This document shows positions 14,536 through 22,919 of a stretch of DNA of 42,799 nucleotides, piece by piece. Every line of letters starts with the position of its first letter. Position 1 is the stretch's first letter. The notes below the pieces were generated by a model. That model was not told where the DNA came from, ran no database searches, and was given only the letters and a program-made list of their open reading frames with translations. Source of the stretch: Clostridiales bacterium (GTDB lineage: Bacteria > Bacillota > Sulfobacillia > Sulfobacillales > Sulfobacillaceae); contig DAHXNH010000346.1 in NCBI GenBank assembly GCA_027365485.1, positions 1 through 42,799 of the forward strand. The letters run 5' to 3'. Both the position numbers and the translations under genes were made by a program.

Positions 14536-15852
14536 ATGATATCGCGAGGAAAGCTGCTTGCACTGGGTGCCATAGTCCTCTTAATGTCAGGCACAGGTTT
14601 TTTCGCCAACGCTCAGAGCGTGAGTCAGTTGCAGCAAAAAGAGGAAGCCGACAGGGCCTTGCTGGCTCAAGATCAGTCAAATTATCAAACGGTGCGGTCG
14701 GGAGTCAATAAAGCGATGGCAAAACTGGGACAGTTAAGCTATCAATTGTCTGAAGCTCAGGCGGCGGCGGGCACGGATGCACAAAAAGTCGCGATCAGCA
14801 AGGCACGGCTGGCTACGACCGAAGCCTTGTTGCGGAACACAACCGCTCAGGTTTCTAGCACGAGCCAAAGGCTTGCGGCCACAAAAGCCCTGTATCAGGC
14901 GAGTCGGAAGAAGTTTCGACAAACAGAAGCGCGGCTGGCTCATGAACGGTCGCTGTTTTCTGGTCAATTGCGGTTAGTGGAAGAACACGGATCGGTCGGC
15001 TATCTGGCGGTGATGGTCGGGGCGAATTCCTTTGCCGACTTAATTAGCCGAGTCACCATGTTGGGACAAATCGCAGCCGAGGCGGCCGATGAAGTCCAGA
15101 CGATTCGAGCCCAAGCTCAGGCGGTTCAGCAAGATGAGAAAAGCTTGGCCGCGGACCAGGCGGCTTTGGCGGAGGCTCAAGCGACTTTAGTGGCTCGTCA
15201 AAATCTAGAAAACCAAGCCCGTGCCGTGGTTCAAGAGGAGGAGGCAGCGGCTTCTTCGGCGGTTACTCAGGCCGTCAGCCAAGCACGGGCCATTGACCAA
15301 ACGTATCAACAAGAGCAGCAGGAGATGCAAACACTGAGAAGTCAGGAAGCGTCTTTGACCAGTGAAATGGCTTCGCTCAGAGGCCAAATTAGCCAGGTGG
15401 CCAGCCAAGTGGGCTCTCTCTTGCAGGCTTTTTCGAGTGGGAGTTTGGACAGACAGCAACTGTATCAGGCCATGTTGCCCGTGGTGAGCCCGGTTGCCGC
15501 CCGCTTTGGCTTGTCCCCGGCGTTGGTGATTGCCGTGATTACCGAGGAATCGGGAGGGAATCAAAGTGCCTTGAGCGTCACCGGAGCCATCGGTTTAATG
15601 CAGTTGGAACCTGGCACGGCGGCGTCTTTAGGGATCGATCCCTACAACACCGAGCAAAATGTTTTGGGAGGATGTCTGTATCTCAGCCAAATGCTGCAAC
15701 TCTTTAACGGCAACCTTTCTTTGGCTTTGGCGGCGTATAATGCCGGTCCTGGTGCAGTGCAACAAAATGGGGACCAGGTCCCATCGTACACGCAAGGCTA
15801 CGTAAGTAATATTGAAGGGTTGTACAGGCTGTATTCTTCCTATGGGTCTTGA
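14536..15852 (+). CDS. Secreted coiled-coil lytic transglycosylase (PcsB/EnvC-like N-term + SLT domain)
   Basis: A 438-residue exported protein. Signal peptide MISRGKLLALGAIVLLMSGTGFFANAQ. Residues about 28-290 form a long Q/A/E-rich coiled coil like the PcsB/EnvC regulatory region, including an RLVEEHGSVGYLAVMVGANSF-type break at about 150-175. The C-terminal 130 residues are a goose-type SLT lytic transglycosylase domain: catalytic Glu at about 337 in AVITEESGGNQSAL, GAIGLMQLEPGTAASLGI, and LALAAYNAGPGAVQ. It should cut peptidoglycan glycan strands during growth or division. In Gram-positive PcsB-type proteins the catalytic domain is usually CHAP or M23, so the pairing with SLT is notable. 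AGGGGG precedes the ATG. It overlaps the convergent gene by 13 bp. Confidence 0.88.
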   Translation: MISRGKLLALGAIVLLMSGTGFFANAQSVSQLQQKEEADRALLAQDQSNYQTVRSGVNKAMAKLGQLSYQLSEAQAAAGTDAQKVAISKARLATTEALLRNTTAQVSSTSQRLAATKALYQASRKKFRQTEARLAHERSLFSGQLRLVEEHGSVGYLAVMVGANSFADLISRVTMLGQIAAEAADEVQTIRAQAQAVQQDEKSLAADQAALAEAQATLVARQNLENQARAVVQEEEAAASSAVTQAVSQARAIDQTYQQEQQEMQTLRSQEASLTSEMASLRGQISQVASQVGSLLQAFSSGSLDRQQLYQAMLPVVSPVAARFGLSPALVIAVITEESGGNQSALSVTGAIGLMQLEPGTAASLGIDPYNTEQNVLGGCLYLSQMLQLFNGNLSLALAAYNAGPGAVQQNGDQVPSYTQGYVSNIEGLYRLYSSYGS

Positions 15853-16454
15853 TTGCGGCGATCGAGGAGAACGGCGGAGAGTACCGCGGTGAATGCAATA
15901 CCGCCGGCGGCCACGGCGACCACGGCTGATCCCAAAAAGGTTATCATAATGACCATTCCCGAAAGGCCACCAGCTATAGCAATATTGGCCGGCGGCTTGG
16001 TTCGCGCCTGCGGCCGATATAAAGCGCGCACGGCGAGCCATGCCCCGGCCAACGCCAACCCTATCGCTATCAATTTGAGATCGAAATAGAAGGGTTTTTG
16101 TCCCACCATTTGGCGTATATCACTGGAACTATCGAGGGTCAGCGCGATGACCATGAAGACCGAGGCGAGTAACGATGAGAGACGGCGGGCTAGGGTAGTG
16201 AAAGCCAAAGGGTAGGCGGCGCCCGGCAGATAGTCGAACAGTAGAGTGAAAAACGTCGTCAGCAGGGGTAGCAAGAGGACGGCCGCAGTCTTCGGGTACG
16301 AGCCTAGCGAAATTCCAGCCAGGGTCAAAGAAAGGACTGACGGTAAATGGGCATACGCTAATCCGGATTCAAACCATACGCTGGTCAGTAAGGGAGCGCC
16401 AATTCGCATGAGCCAGGGGTCGGCCGTCTGCCAAGGCATCTGGGATGGTTGCAT
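15840..16454 (-). CDS. Polytopic membrane protein of unknown function
   Basis: A 204-residue membrane protein with six or so hydrophobic stretches (for example SVLSLTLAGISLG, AAVLLLPLLTTFFTLLFDYL, LASVFMVIALTL, LIAIGLALAGAWLAV, GMVIMITFLGSAVVAVAAGG). The ATG at 16454 is chosen because GGAGGAGG sits 4-5 nt in front of it; a longer frame to 16496 lacks such a site. I do not recognise the family. It is divergent from ftsH (160 bp apart), so the two may share a regulatory region. Confidence 0.72.
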   Translation of the reverse strand: MQPSQMPWQTADPWLMRIGAPLLTSVWFESGLAYAHLPSVLSLTLAGISLGSYPKTAAVLLLPLLTTFFTLLFDYLPGAAYPLAFTTLARRLSSLLASVFMVIALTLDSSSDIRQMVGQKPFYFDLKLIAIGLALAGAWLAVRALYRPQARTKPPANIAIAGGLSGMVIMITFLGSAVVAVAAGGIAFTAVLSAVLLDRRNQDP

Positions 16455-16613
16455 AACTCCTCCTCCCGGCATCGATGTGAGCCTAAACTTATGCACTCAG
16501 TATGCCCAAAAGGGAACGATTCCCTACGATTCGATGGGGCCGACTTTCGAAATCGGAAGGGGTGGGGTACACTATAAGGAAGTTAAATTGGGTGAGCTCG
16601 GAGGGGGAAACGG

Positions 16614-18413
16614 ATGCAAAACCGGTGGTTGCGCGGCGTCATTACCATTGTGTTCGTGGTGCTGTTTATTTCTACGTTAATGGACTTTTTGAACACTCCT
16701 GCAAAAAAGGTGCAGTCGATGCCGTACAGCACCATGATTCATGCCGTATCGAACCGTAGAATTCGTTCCGCCACGGTGAATCCTACGAAGTCAGCGGTGA
16801 CTTGGACCAATTCCAGCGGCACCACTTATACCACCGTCTATCCGTTGGCGGCCACGAATGATGTAACCACTTTGCTAGACAATGCCCACGTTTCCGTGAA
16901 AGTGGACAAAGAAGCGGGGACGTCCTTGTGGCTGACCATTTTAGGCGATTTAGCGCCGCTCTTGGTGGTGGGGGCTTTTCTTTTCCTGATTTTTCGACAA
17001 GGCCAAGGTGGCAATCGAATGATGTCATTTGGTCGCACCCAGGCCAAGTTGCAAGGGGATAATCAGCCCCGAGTCATGTTTGACGATGTGGCCGGGGTCG
17101 AAGAAGAAAAGCAAGAACTAGAAGAAGTCGTAGATTTTCTGAAGAACCCTAAACGATACTTGGAACTGGGAGCCAAGATTCCCAAGGGGGTCTTGTTGTT
17201 TGGTCCGCCCGGTACCGGAAAGACGCTTTTGGCCCGGGCCGTCGCCGGCGAAGCGGGGGTTCCGTTCTTTTCGGAGAGTGGTTCAGGGTTTGTAGAAATG
17301 TTCGTCGGCGTGGGGGCCTCGCGAGTGCGAGATTTGTTTGACCAAGCCAAGAAAAGCGCCCCTTGTATTTTGTTTATCGACGAGTTGGATGCGGTGGGTC
17401 GGATCCGGGGCGCTGGGTATGGCGGGGGCAATGATGAGCGGGAGCAAACCCTGAATCAATTGTTGGTAGAAATGGATGGATTCGGAGCCAACGAAGGGGT
17501 CATCGTGATGGCCGCCACCAACCGACCCGATGTGTTGGATCCAGCTTTGCTGCGGCCAGGTCGATTTGATCGCCAGATCGTCGTGCACCGACCGGACCGG
17601 GTGGGGCGGCTCAAGATTTTGCAGGTGCATAGTCGGAATAAGCCGCTGGGTGACGACATTGACTTGGAAGTGATTGCGCGGCGTACGCCTGGGTTTACTG
17701 GAGCAGACTTAGCCAATCTGTGCAACGAAGCGGCCTTGATGGCTGCTCGAGGACGCAAAAAACGGATTGGGATGAATGACTTTATTGAAGCTGCCGAGCG
17801 CGTAATGGCGGGTCCCGAGAAGCGGACTCGGGTGATTTCGGACTTCGAACGCCGCGTGGTCGCCTATCACGAATCGGGACATACGTTGGTAGGATTGTTG
17901 GTACCCAATGGAGATCCGGTGGGCAAAGTGACCATTGTGCCGCGCGGGATGGCGATGGGGTATACAATGCCCGTACCCGAAGAGGATCGCTACTTGATCA
18001 CTCGCGACCAAATTCTTGATAAGGTGGCGATGTCGCTCGGCGGCCGAGTCGCCGAACAAGTCGTCTTTGGGGAAATCTCCACGGGGGCTTCGGATGATCT
18101 GGAACGGTCCACCGGGATGGTGCGTCAGATGATTATGGAATACGGGATGTCGCGTGAACTGGGTCCCTTAACGTTTGGTACCCGCCAAGACCAGATCTTT
18201 TTGGGACGGGATCTCATGCGCTACCGAGACTATAGTGAAGAGGTCGCTTCTAAGATTGACGATTCGATCCGGCACGTGGTGTTTGAACAATATGAACGGG
18301 CGAAGACGCTGGTCATTCGGCATCGGGGGGCGCTCAATCGCTTGGCGTTGGCGCTGTTAGAAAAAGAGACGCTGGAGTCCGAAGAAATTCGGTCGATCGT
18401 CTTCGGTTCTTGA
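16614..18413 (+). CDS. ftsH: ATP-dependent zinc metalloprotease FtsH
   Basis: A 599-residue membrane-anchored AAA protease that degrades misassembled membrane proteins and regulators. TM1 ([18 protein letters not shown]), a short periplasmic domain (about 30-105), TM2 ([15 protein letters not shown]). AAA module: [21 protein letters not shown], Walker A GPPGTGKT (about 196-203), Walker [12 protein letters not shown], second region of homology with RPGRFDR. Protease: zinc motif HESGH (about 419-423) and the later acidic ligand in [12 protein letters not shown]. The pore segment FVEMFVGVG is kept, but the usual FFSISGSDF reads FFSESGSGF. No long acidic C-tail, and the gene stands alone, so it may be a second paralogue. 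GGAGGGGG at 16600-16607 supports the start; a terminator follows. Confidence 0.96.
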   Translation: MQNRWLRGVITIVFVVLFISTLMDFLNTPAKKVQSMPYSTMIHAVSNRRIRSATVNPTKSAVTWTNSSGTTYTTVYPLAATNDVTTLLDNAHVSVKVDKEAGTSLWLTILGDLAPLLVVGAFLFLIFRQGQGGNRMMSFGRTQAKLQGDNQPRVMFDDVAGVEEEKQELEEVVDFLKNPKRYLELGAKIPKGVLLFGPPGTGKTLLARAVAGEAGVPFFSESGSGFVEMFVGVGASRVRDLFDQAKKSAPCILFIDELDAVGRIRGAGYGGGNDEREQTLNQLLVEMDGFGANEGVIVMAATNRPDVLDPALLRPGRFDRQIVVHRPDRVGRLKILQVHSRNKPLGDDIDLEVIARRTPGFTGADLANLCNEAALMAARGRKKRIGMNDFIEAAERVMAGPEKRTRVISDFERRVVAYHESGHTLVGLLVPNGDPVGKVTIVPRGMAMGYTMPVPEEDRYLITRDQILDKVAMSLGGRVAEQVVFGEISTGASDDLERSTGMVRQMIMEYGMSRELGPLTFGTRQDQIFLGRDLMRYRDYSEEVASKIDDSIRHVVFEQYERAKTLVIRHRGALNRLALALLEKETLESEEIRSIVFGS

Positions 18414-18415
18414 GA

Positions 18416-18453
18416 GTGAGAAGCGGCGGGTATTACCCGCCGTTTCTCACTCA
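18416..18453. terminator. Bidirectional terminator-like hairpin after ftsH
   Basis: GAGTGAGAAGCGGCGGGT and its near-complement ACCCGCCGTTTCTCACTC around a 3-nt loop, between the ftsH stop and the stop of the convergent small gene. Few U residues follow. Confidence 0.75.
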
Positions 18454-18699
18454 TTTGGGCCAGACGACGCTTAAGTTGTGAACGGTGATCAGACGCAACC
18501 CATTGTTTCCGTTCGCGGTAGGAATGCGCTTAAGCGCCCGTCGGGCGATGAGATCGAGCAATTGATCGGGCGGGCGCGCTTCGCCTTGTGCGGCATTGTT
18601 GAGCGCTTCCCGTTCGACAGCCACGGTGGGCTCAGATTCATCCACCGTCACGAGCAGCCAACGCAGATCGGATGATGTGTCGACACGAATAGGGAACAC
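18451..18699 (-). CDS. Small conserved-looking hypothetical protein
   Basis: 82 residues from a GTG at 18699 with GAGAGAAAGG in front of it. Mixed alpha/beta composition, no membrane segment, no cysteines. The stretch DQLLDLIARRALKRIPTANG looks like a helix followed by a turn. I do not recognise it. It is convergent with ftsH, sharing the terminator hairpin. Confidence 0.5.
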   Translation of the reverse strand: MFPIRVDTSSDLRWLLVTVDESEPTVAVEREALNNAAQGEARPPDQLLDLIARRALKRIPTANGNNGLRLITVHNLSVVWPK

Positions 18700-18947
18700 C
18701 TTTCTCTCATCCTAAATTGCCAGCAATCCTGCATAGCCTGGGCCTCGGTGACTCAATTCCTAAGCACTGCAGGTAACCTCGATCACTATATGCTCCTAAG
18801 ATGTCAATGTCTAGAGGCTCGATCGGAAGAGCTGGGGATCGTTGTCGTGGCTTTGTGCCATCGCGTTACATGATATAATGGCCTATATTTTGGTATCTAT
18901 TGGAAGTTCCTGAAATTCTGGAGCGACGAAGAAGGAAGGCGCGGCGA

Positions 18948-19988
18948 TTGGCAGGTGCAGTACGCCTGGGACTAGTTGGGTGTGGCAAGGCAGGCCAAAA
19001 GTATTTACAAGCCTTGGTTCACTTAAGTGAGGCCCAATTGGTAGCGACCTTTGATCCCGATTTTGAGGCGGCAGGGCGGGCGGCTACGGCGTTTGACGCA
19101 CCGGCGTTTGATGATCTGTCTGCGATGCTGCGGCAAATGGATATTGAAGGGATTGTCGTCGCCTCCCCCAATGATACGCATCGAGGCATTATTGAGATTG
19201 CTGCGGCTGCGGGAGTGTCGGCCTTGGTGGAACAGCCCTTCGCACTATCCTACCGGGATGCCGTCGCCATGCGCGACATGGGCAGACGAGCAGGCATCGT
19301 GTTAGCGAGCGCCCATGCGCTACGGCTTTTACCCAGTGTAGATCAATTAGTGTCAGCGGTGCGCGGCCAGCGCTTGGGTACATTGGTGCAGGCCACAGCG
19401 CAGGTTGTGAGTTCGCGCTCGCAGTCCTATTTTGATGAGACACCCTGGCGCCAACAAATGGAATCGTCGGGTGGGCTGGCCTTTTCCGAAGCGATTGCGG
19501 TGCTCGATATCCTCATTTACGTGATGGGGCCGGTGCGCGAAGTCTTCGCGTTGGCTAACCGAACGATTACGCCCAGGCCGATTGAAGATGTGCTCAGCGC
19601 AACGATGGTCTTCGAGTCAGGAGCGCTGGCCACGTTGTCGGCAACTACGGCAGCGATGAAGGCGCATGCGGAGGAACGGATTGCTCTGATAGGGACCCAT
19701 GGGTCAGCGATGGTGGGGCCCACTCTACAAGGGTTGGAAGGCTGGCGGATTGATGGGGATGATGAGCAATCCGTCTGCCAGAAGATCATGGACCTTCCGG
19801 CGAGGACCAGTTGGCAGGGTAATTGGGATGCACTGCATGATTTTGTACAGGCGCTCGGAGAAGGCATCGAGCCCGGGTTGACGGTCGAGCAGAGCTTAAA
19901 CACGATTGCTTGTGCTGAGGCGATCGTCCGTTCTCTTCGGGATGGCCGACCGTTGGCCGTCACCGAAGTGGTGAATGCGGGTGAGTAA
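18948..19988 (+). CDS. Gfo/Idh/MocA-family NAD(P)-dependent oxidoreductase
   Basis: A 346-residue two-domain sugar-type dehydrogenase. Rossmann nucleotide loop RLGLVGCGKAGQKYLQAL at the very N-terminus, TFDPD at strand beta-2, VVASPNDTHRGIIEIA, then the region of the EKP catalytic motif, which here reads ALVEQPFALS: the lysine that contacts the nicotinamide is replaced by glutamine. SAHALRLLPSVDQL keeps the following H-x-x-R pattern. The C-terminal alpha/beta domain (GGLAFSEAIAVLDILIYVMG) is normal. The TTG at 18948 is preferred to the upstream TTG at 18900 because AAGAAGGAAGG (18929-18939) precedes it and the Rossmann fold then starts within six residues. The substrate is unknown. It stands alone. 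Confidence 0.85.
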   Translation: MAGAVRLGLVGCGKAGQKYLQALVHLSEAQLVATFDPDFEAAGRAATAFDAPAFDDLSAMLRQMDIEGIVVASPNDTHRGIIEIAAAAGVSALVEQPFALSYRDAVAMRDMGRRAGIVLASAHALRLLPSVDQLVSAVRGQRLGTLVQATAQVVSSRSQSYFDETPWRQQMESSGGLAFSEAIAVLDILIYVMGPVREVFALANRTITPRPIEDVLSATMVFESGALATLSATTAAMKAHAEERIALIGTHGSAMVGPTLQGLEGWRIDGDDEQSVCQKIMDLPARTSWQGNWDALHDFVQALGEGIEPGLTVEQSLNTIACAEAIVRSLRDGRPLAVTEVVNAGE

Positions 19989-20209
19989 GACTGCCGTATT
20001 TTGGTACGGATGGTAGGATTCGATGGATTGGCATTCGGTCTCAGGGGTATGACGCATGGATAGGTTTAGGAAGGGAGCCGGTTGACTTGGACGTTACCCC
20101 TCGAACCCCAGGCGCCGGTTTCCGATTCATACCCAAACGTCCCTGAGGTTCCTCAGACCGTGGTGACAATGGCAGGCTCATCGTTGCAGCAATAGAAAAG
20201 AGGAAACGT

Positions 20210-21220
20210 ATGCCAAGGATTCAGAGGATCGCGGCGAGCAGTGTGATTTTAACAGGTATGGTGGCCTTTTTCGCGCTGGGTGCAGTCGCATCGGCGGCCT
20301 CTGCCCCGACCTTTAGCGGATATTCCTGGCCGATGCACCAAAGTTGGCAATATCAGGCGGATTTGACGAACGCGGTGAGTGCCCATCTTTTAGTTCCCAA
20401 CCAGGATCTTAGTCGCTCGACGACGGCTTCGGGAATGACCCAAGTCGCGGTCAAGGAAACCGAGCATTGGATGCCCGTACTGACCATTCGGACGGGTGGT
20501 ATTCATGCCGAAGGGATGTTCGTGGAACTCACCTTAGCCAAGGCCCCCTTGCTCCTGAGCATCGCGGCACCGCAATTGGGGGCAGACCAGGGGCAAAGCT
20601 TAGCCATGCCTGCTCTGACGGTCGAAGGAAGGTTGGCTCGAGACGGCCAGTGGACGATTATCAAGCCCCTGACCGCGGAAGGGGCGTTGCCCTCCGGGGT
20701 TACCGCCAAAGCGCTGGTGCCCATGGCCACGACGAATTCGGACTTCGTTCCGCCGGTGCCGGCGTTGGGCTGGTTGAGTGGCCAGAGCTTTACGCACGAC
20801 GTCAGTTTGGATCCGACAACCCTTCTGGCTTCATTGCTTTCGGGGGATTCGGCCACGGTGGTCAAGGGCGGCGATTGGACGGTGGCATCTCAGGTGACGC
20901 CCACCTTGAATAGCAAAGGGAATTGGTCGGTCGTCTCGCAAGCGAACACGCCGAGCCCGCTCACTGCGAGTTTCAGGACCACCGTGGCCAATGAGGGCAT
21001 GGTCAAGATGAAAGTGGCGATGACCGTGGATGGTTCTAGTCAGATCATTTTGTCGGGATCTTTAGGCGGTCTTTTTAGGCGCCAGGTGTCCGATGAGACC
21101 GTGACCGTGAATGAGCAAGGTAGCGTCTATTCCAGCAAGACCAAGACCGCGTCACCGGTCAATGAAAGTCTGACCGAAAGGCTTGCATGGACCGTCTCGC
21201 CGCTTCATCCGACGGATTAA
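20210..21220 (+). CDS. Exported protein, paralogue of the 22920-23804 product
   Basis: 336 residues with a clear signal peptide (MPRIQRIAASSVILTGMVAFFALGAVASAASA). The mature start PTFSGYSWPMHQSWQYQADL matches PTFPGYHWPAHTATAYQMRW of the second gene, and both later have an MPALTVEGRL.RDGQW / AMSVRGTLTPDGTW block. The body is beta-rich with alternating T, S and V and has no cysteines, as expected for a wall-associated or secreted beta protein in an acidic milieu. The C-terminus has TVNEQGSVYSSKTKT. I do not recognise the family. GAAAAGAGGAAACG precedes the ATG. A hairpin CCAGTCC/GGACTGG follows at 21223-21248. Confidence 0.7.
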   Translation: MPRIQRIAASSVILTGMVAFFALGAVASAASAPTFSGYSWPMHQSWQYQADLTNAVSAHLLVPNQDLSRSTTASGMTQVAVKETEHWMPVLTIRTGGIHAEGMFVELTLAKAPLLLSIAAPQLGADQGQSLAMPALTVEGRLARDGQWTIIKPLTAEGALPSGVTAKALVPMATTNSDFVPPVPALGWLSGQSFTHDVSLDPTTLLASLLSGDSATVVKGGDWTVASQVTPTLNSKGNWSVVSQANTPSPLTASFRTTVANEGMVKMKVAMTVDGSSQIILSGSLGGLFRRQVSDETVTVNEQGSVYSSKTKTASPVNESLTERLAWTVSPLHPTD

Positions 21221-22024
21221 ACCCAGTCCCAACGGTGGCTTGGACTGGAGCCATCGACGCTAAGCGGGTATTCGTTTAAATATCTTAGCGGATCTTCCCG
21301 CCGGGGTTAGCTTAGAAGTCTGAACGGCGACCACCGACCACCGAAAAGGGCGTTTGCTGGCTAAAAGTGATCCGGCACTCACGCCACGAAGTCTGAGGAT
21401 GGTCGTCGGTCGGCTTTCGGAGTTTGAGCACCCGCTTCTCCTGGTAACAGCTAAATCTCTTCTTTTTCCGGCTATGTGCAATCTGCGGTTGGATTTCCCC
21501 GTTTTTTAGTCTAAACCGCCCTCTTCGGCCATCTCGATTCAGGTTGGAAAGGGAGGTACGTACTCGACGGGGCGCGACCCTCCGCTGGTTGAAAAATGCC
21601 GATCGGTCGAATCCGTTCTCAGTACCTGGATGCGCGGTACCATCGGTGGACCGGGGGAAGTTGCTCCTGAGTGCCAGCTTATGCTCGTCGCATTCTCGAG
21701 GCGGTGCACGTCCCCGTCACGTAAAGATTTGTCTGGGATCCCTCCGGTTAGGGGCCGAAAAATTCCCAGAAATGGCTTCCGGTGACATGCGGAGACTGAG
21801 GCACGGCACGATGGAATCCGGGCATTGAGTCATTGGATCCATGCTTAGATTCGAGCACTAAATGTCTAGACCAATAGCGGCAATGCACCCCGGCGCAAAA
21901 AATATTCCTGGCACGGCAGGAAATTGCGTGGCTATATAGAATCCATCTATCATGAAGGGAATTCGCTGACAACAATGGACGTGAATAAATCCACCCCTTC
22001 GGCATCACGAAAGGTTGAAATCTA
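21221..22024. other. Intergenic region, about 800 bp
   Basis: No supported gene. It holds the hairpin 21223-21248 after the upstream stop and the string CTAAAAGTGATCCGG at 21361-21375, shared with 11845-11859. Several short antisense frames are without ribosome sites. Confidence 0.45.
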
Positions 22025-22057
22025 GTGAAGACGAAATCACGTTGGGCCTTGTGGTGA

Positions 22058-22690
22058 ATGGCTAGCTCCTTACTAGCGTTGCCGCTACTGGGAATGACAG
22101 TGCCTGCATTTGCAGCCGCTCCTTCGGCACCAGATTCGGTAACCGTAATCTCCGATCCAGCAGCGGTTTCCGCAACGGCTGCCGAATATGGGATTCCGAC
22201 CACCTATGACGGGCAATCCTTGACCGGAATTACGGAGGTCACTAGCGCAACTTCTAGTTCAACTAGCGGGATATCGAGCGACGCGACGCCTGAATGGTTC
22301 TGGCAGTCCGATGAAGTTCGCGATGTGCAGTTTGAGGGGATTGAAGTTGGCGGAACGCCCCTAGAAACCCAAACCGGGACCGGACCGACCACCTTGACCA
22401 TGGACAACACCTATAGCGTGAGCAATTCGTGGAACGCCAGCGTCTCGGTGAGCGCATCTATCGTCTCCGCGGCCGTTGGCTTCGGCGTCACTCAAGACAA
22501 TTCGGTGACGCTGTCCAATGCGCAGAAAGTCCCCGCAGGAGAGACCGAAACGGTCATTGCGTACCCAGAGTTCGCAGTCTACTCGTTCCAGGTGTGGGTG
22601 CCCAACAACTTTAACGGCAATTACACCAATGCGGGGACGGGTTCGGCTTCTCAGTTTAGTGGCATTTACTATGCGGTGTACAGCGGCTGA
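22058..22690 (+). CDS. Exported beta-rich protein; signal peptide split by an in-frame TGA
   Basis: 210 residues from ATG 22058. Hydrophobic core SSLLALPLLGMTVPAFAAAP, then a beta-rich domain with TYSVSNSWNASVSVSASIVSAAVGFGV..., KVPAGETETVIAYPEFAVYSFQVWV and a final SGIYYAVYSG. Long S/V alternation before a conserved-looking KVPAGE..V block recalls pore-forming-toxin-like or aerolysin-like secreted beta proteins, but I cannot assign it. The start is odd: from ATG 22058 the signal lacks any basic n-region, while 11 codons upstream in the same frame a GTG (22025) with AAAGG in front gives MKTKSRWALW followed by TGA (22055-22057). The full signal peptide is therefore interrupted by a stop, probably TGG to TGA. 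Confidence 0.65.
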   Translation: MASSLLALPLLGMTVPAFAAAPSAPDSVTVISDPAAVSATAAEYGIPTTYDGQSLTGITEVTSATSSSTSGISSDATPEWFWQSDEVRDVQFEGIEVGGTPLETQTGTGPTTLTMDNTYSVSNSWNASVSVSASIVSAAVGFGVTQDNSVTLSNAQKVPAGETETVIAYPEFAVYSFQVWVPNNFNGNYTNAGTGSASQFSGIYYAVYSG

Positions 22691-22919
22691 CCGTTAGAAG
22701 CGCTAACGGACGAATGACGCGGCCCACCTCCGGTCTTAGGACTCACGAAAAATTAAGTTGAACGATTCGTTCGAGTAACTGCTGGCGATCGGTCGTTTGT
22801 ATTTAGGACTTGTGCATGTTATTTTTTCGCGAGTCCTTAGTGCCCGGGGTGGGCAGCCGCTAACCTCGGCCGAATGCAGGTCGGTCCAAAATGTTCTTCA
22901 GGGACGGAGTGCATAGCGT

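Noticed and set aside
16246-16680. Plus-strand 144-codon frame before ftsH
   Set aside because: It overlaps the antisense membrane protein gene and the start of ftsH, without ribosome site or domain.
22055-22057. Selenocysteine at the TGA in the split signal peptide
   Set aside because: A selenocysteine in a signal-peptide core makes no functional sense and no SECIS-like hairpin follows; a nonsense mutation is more likely.
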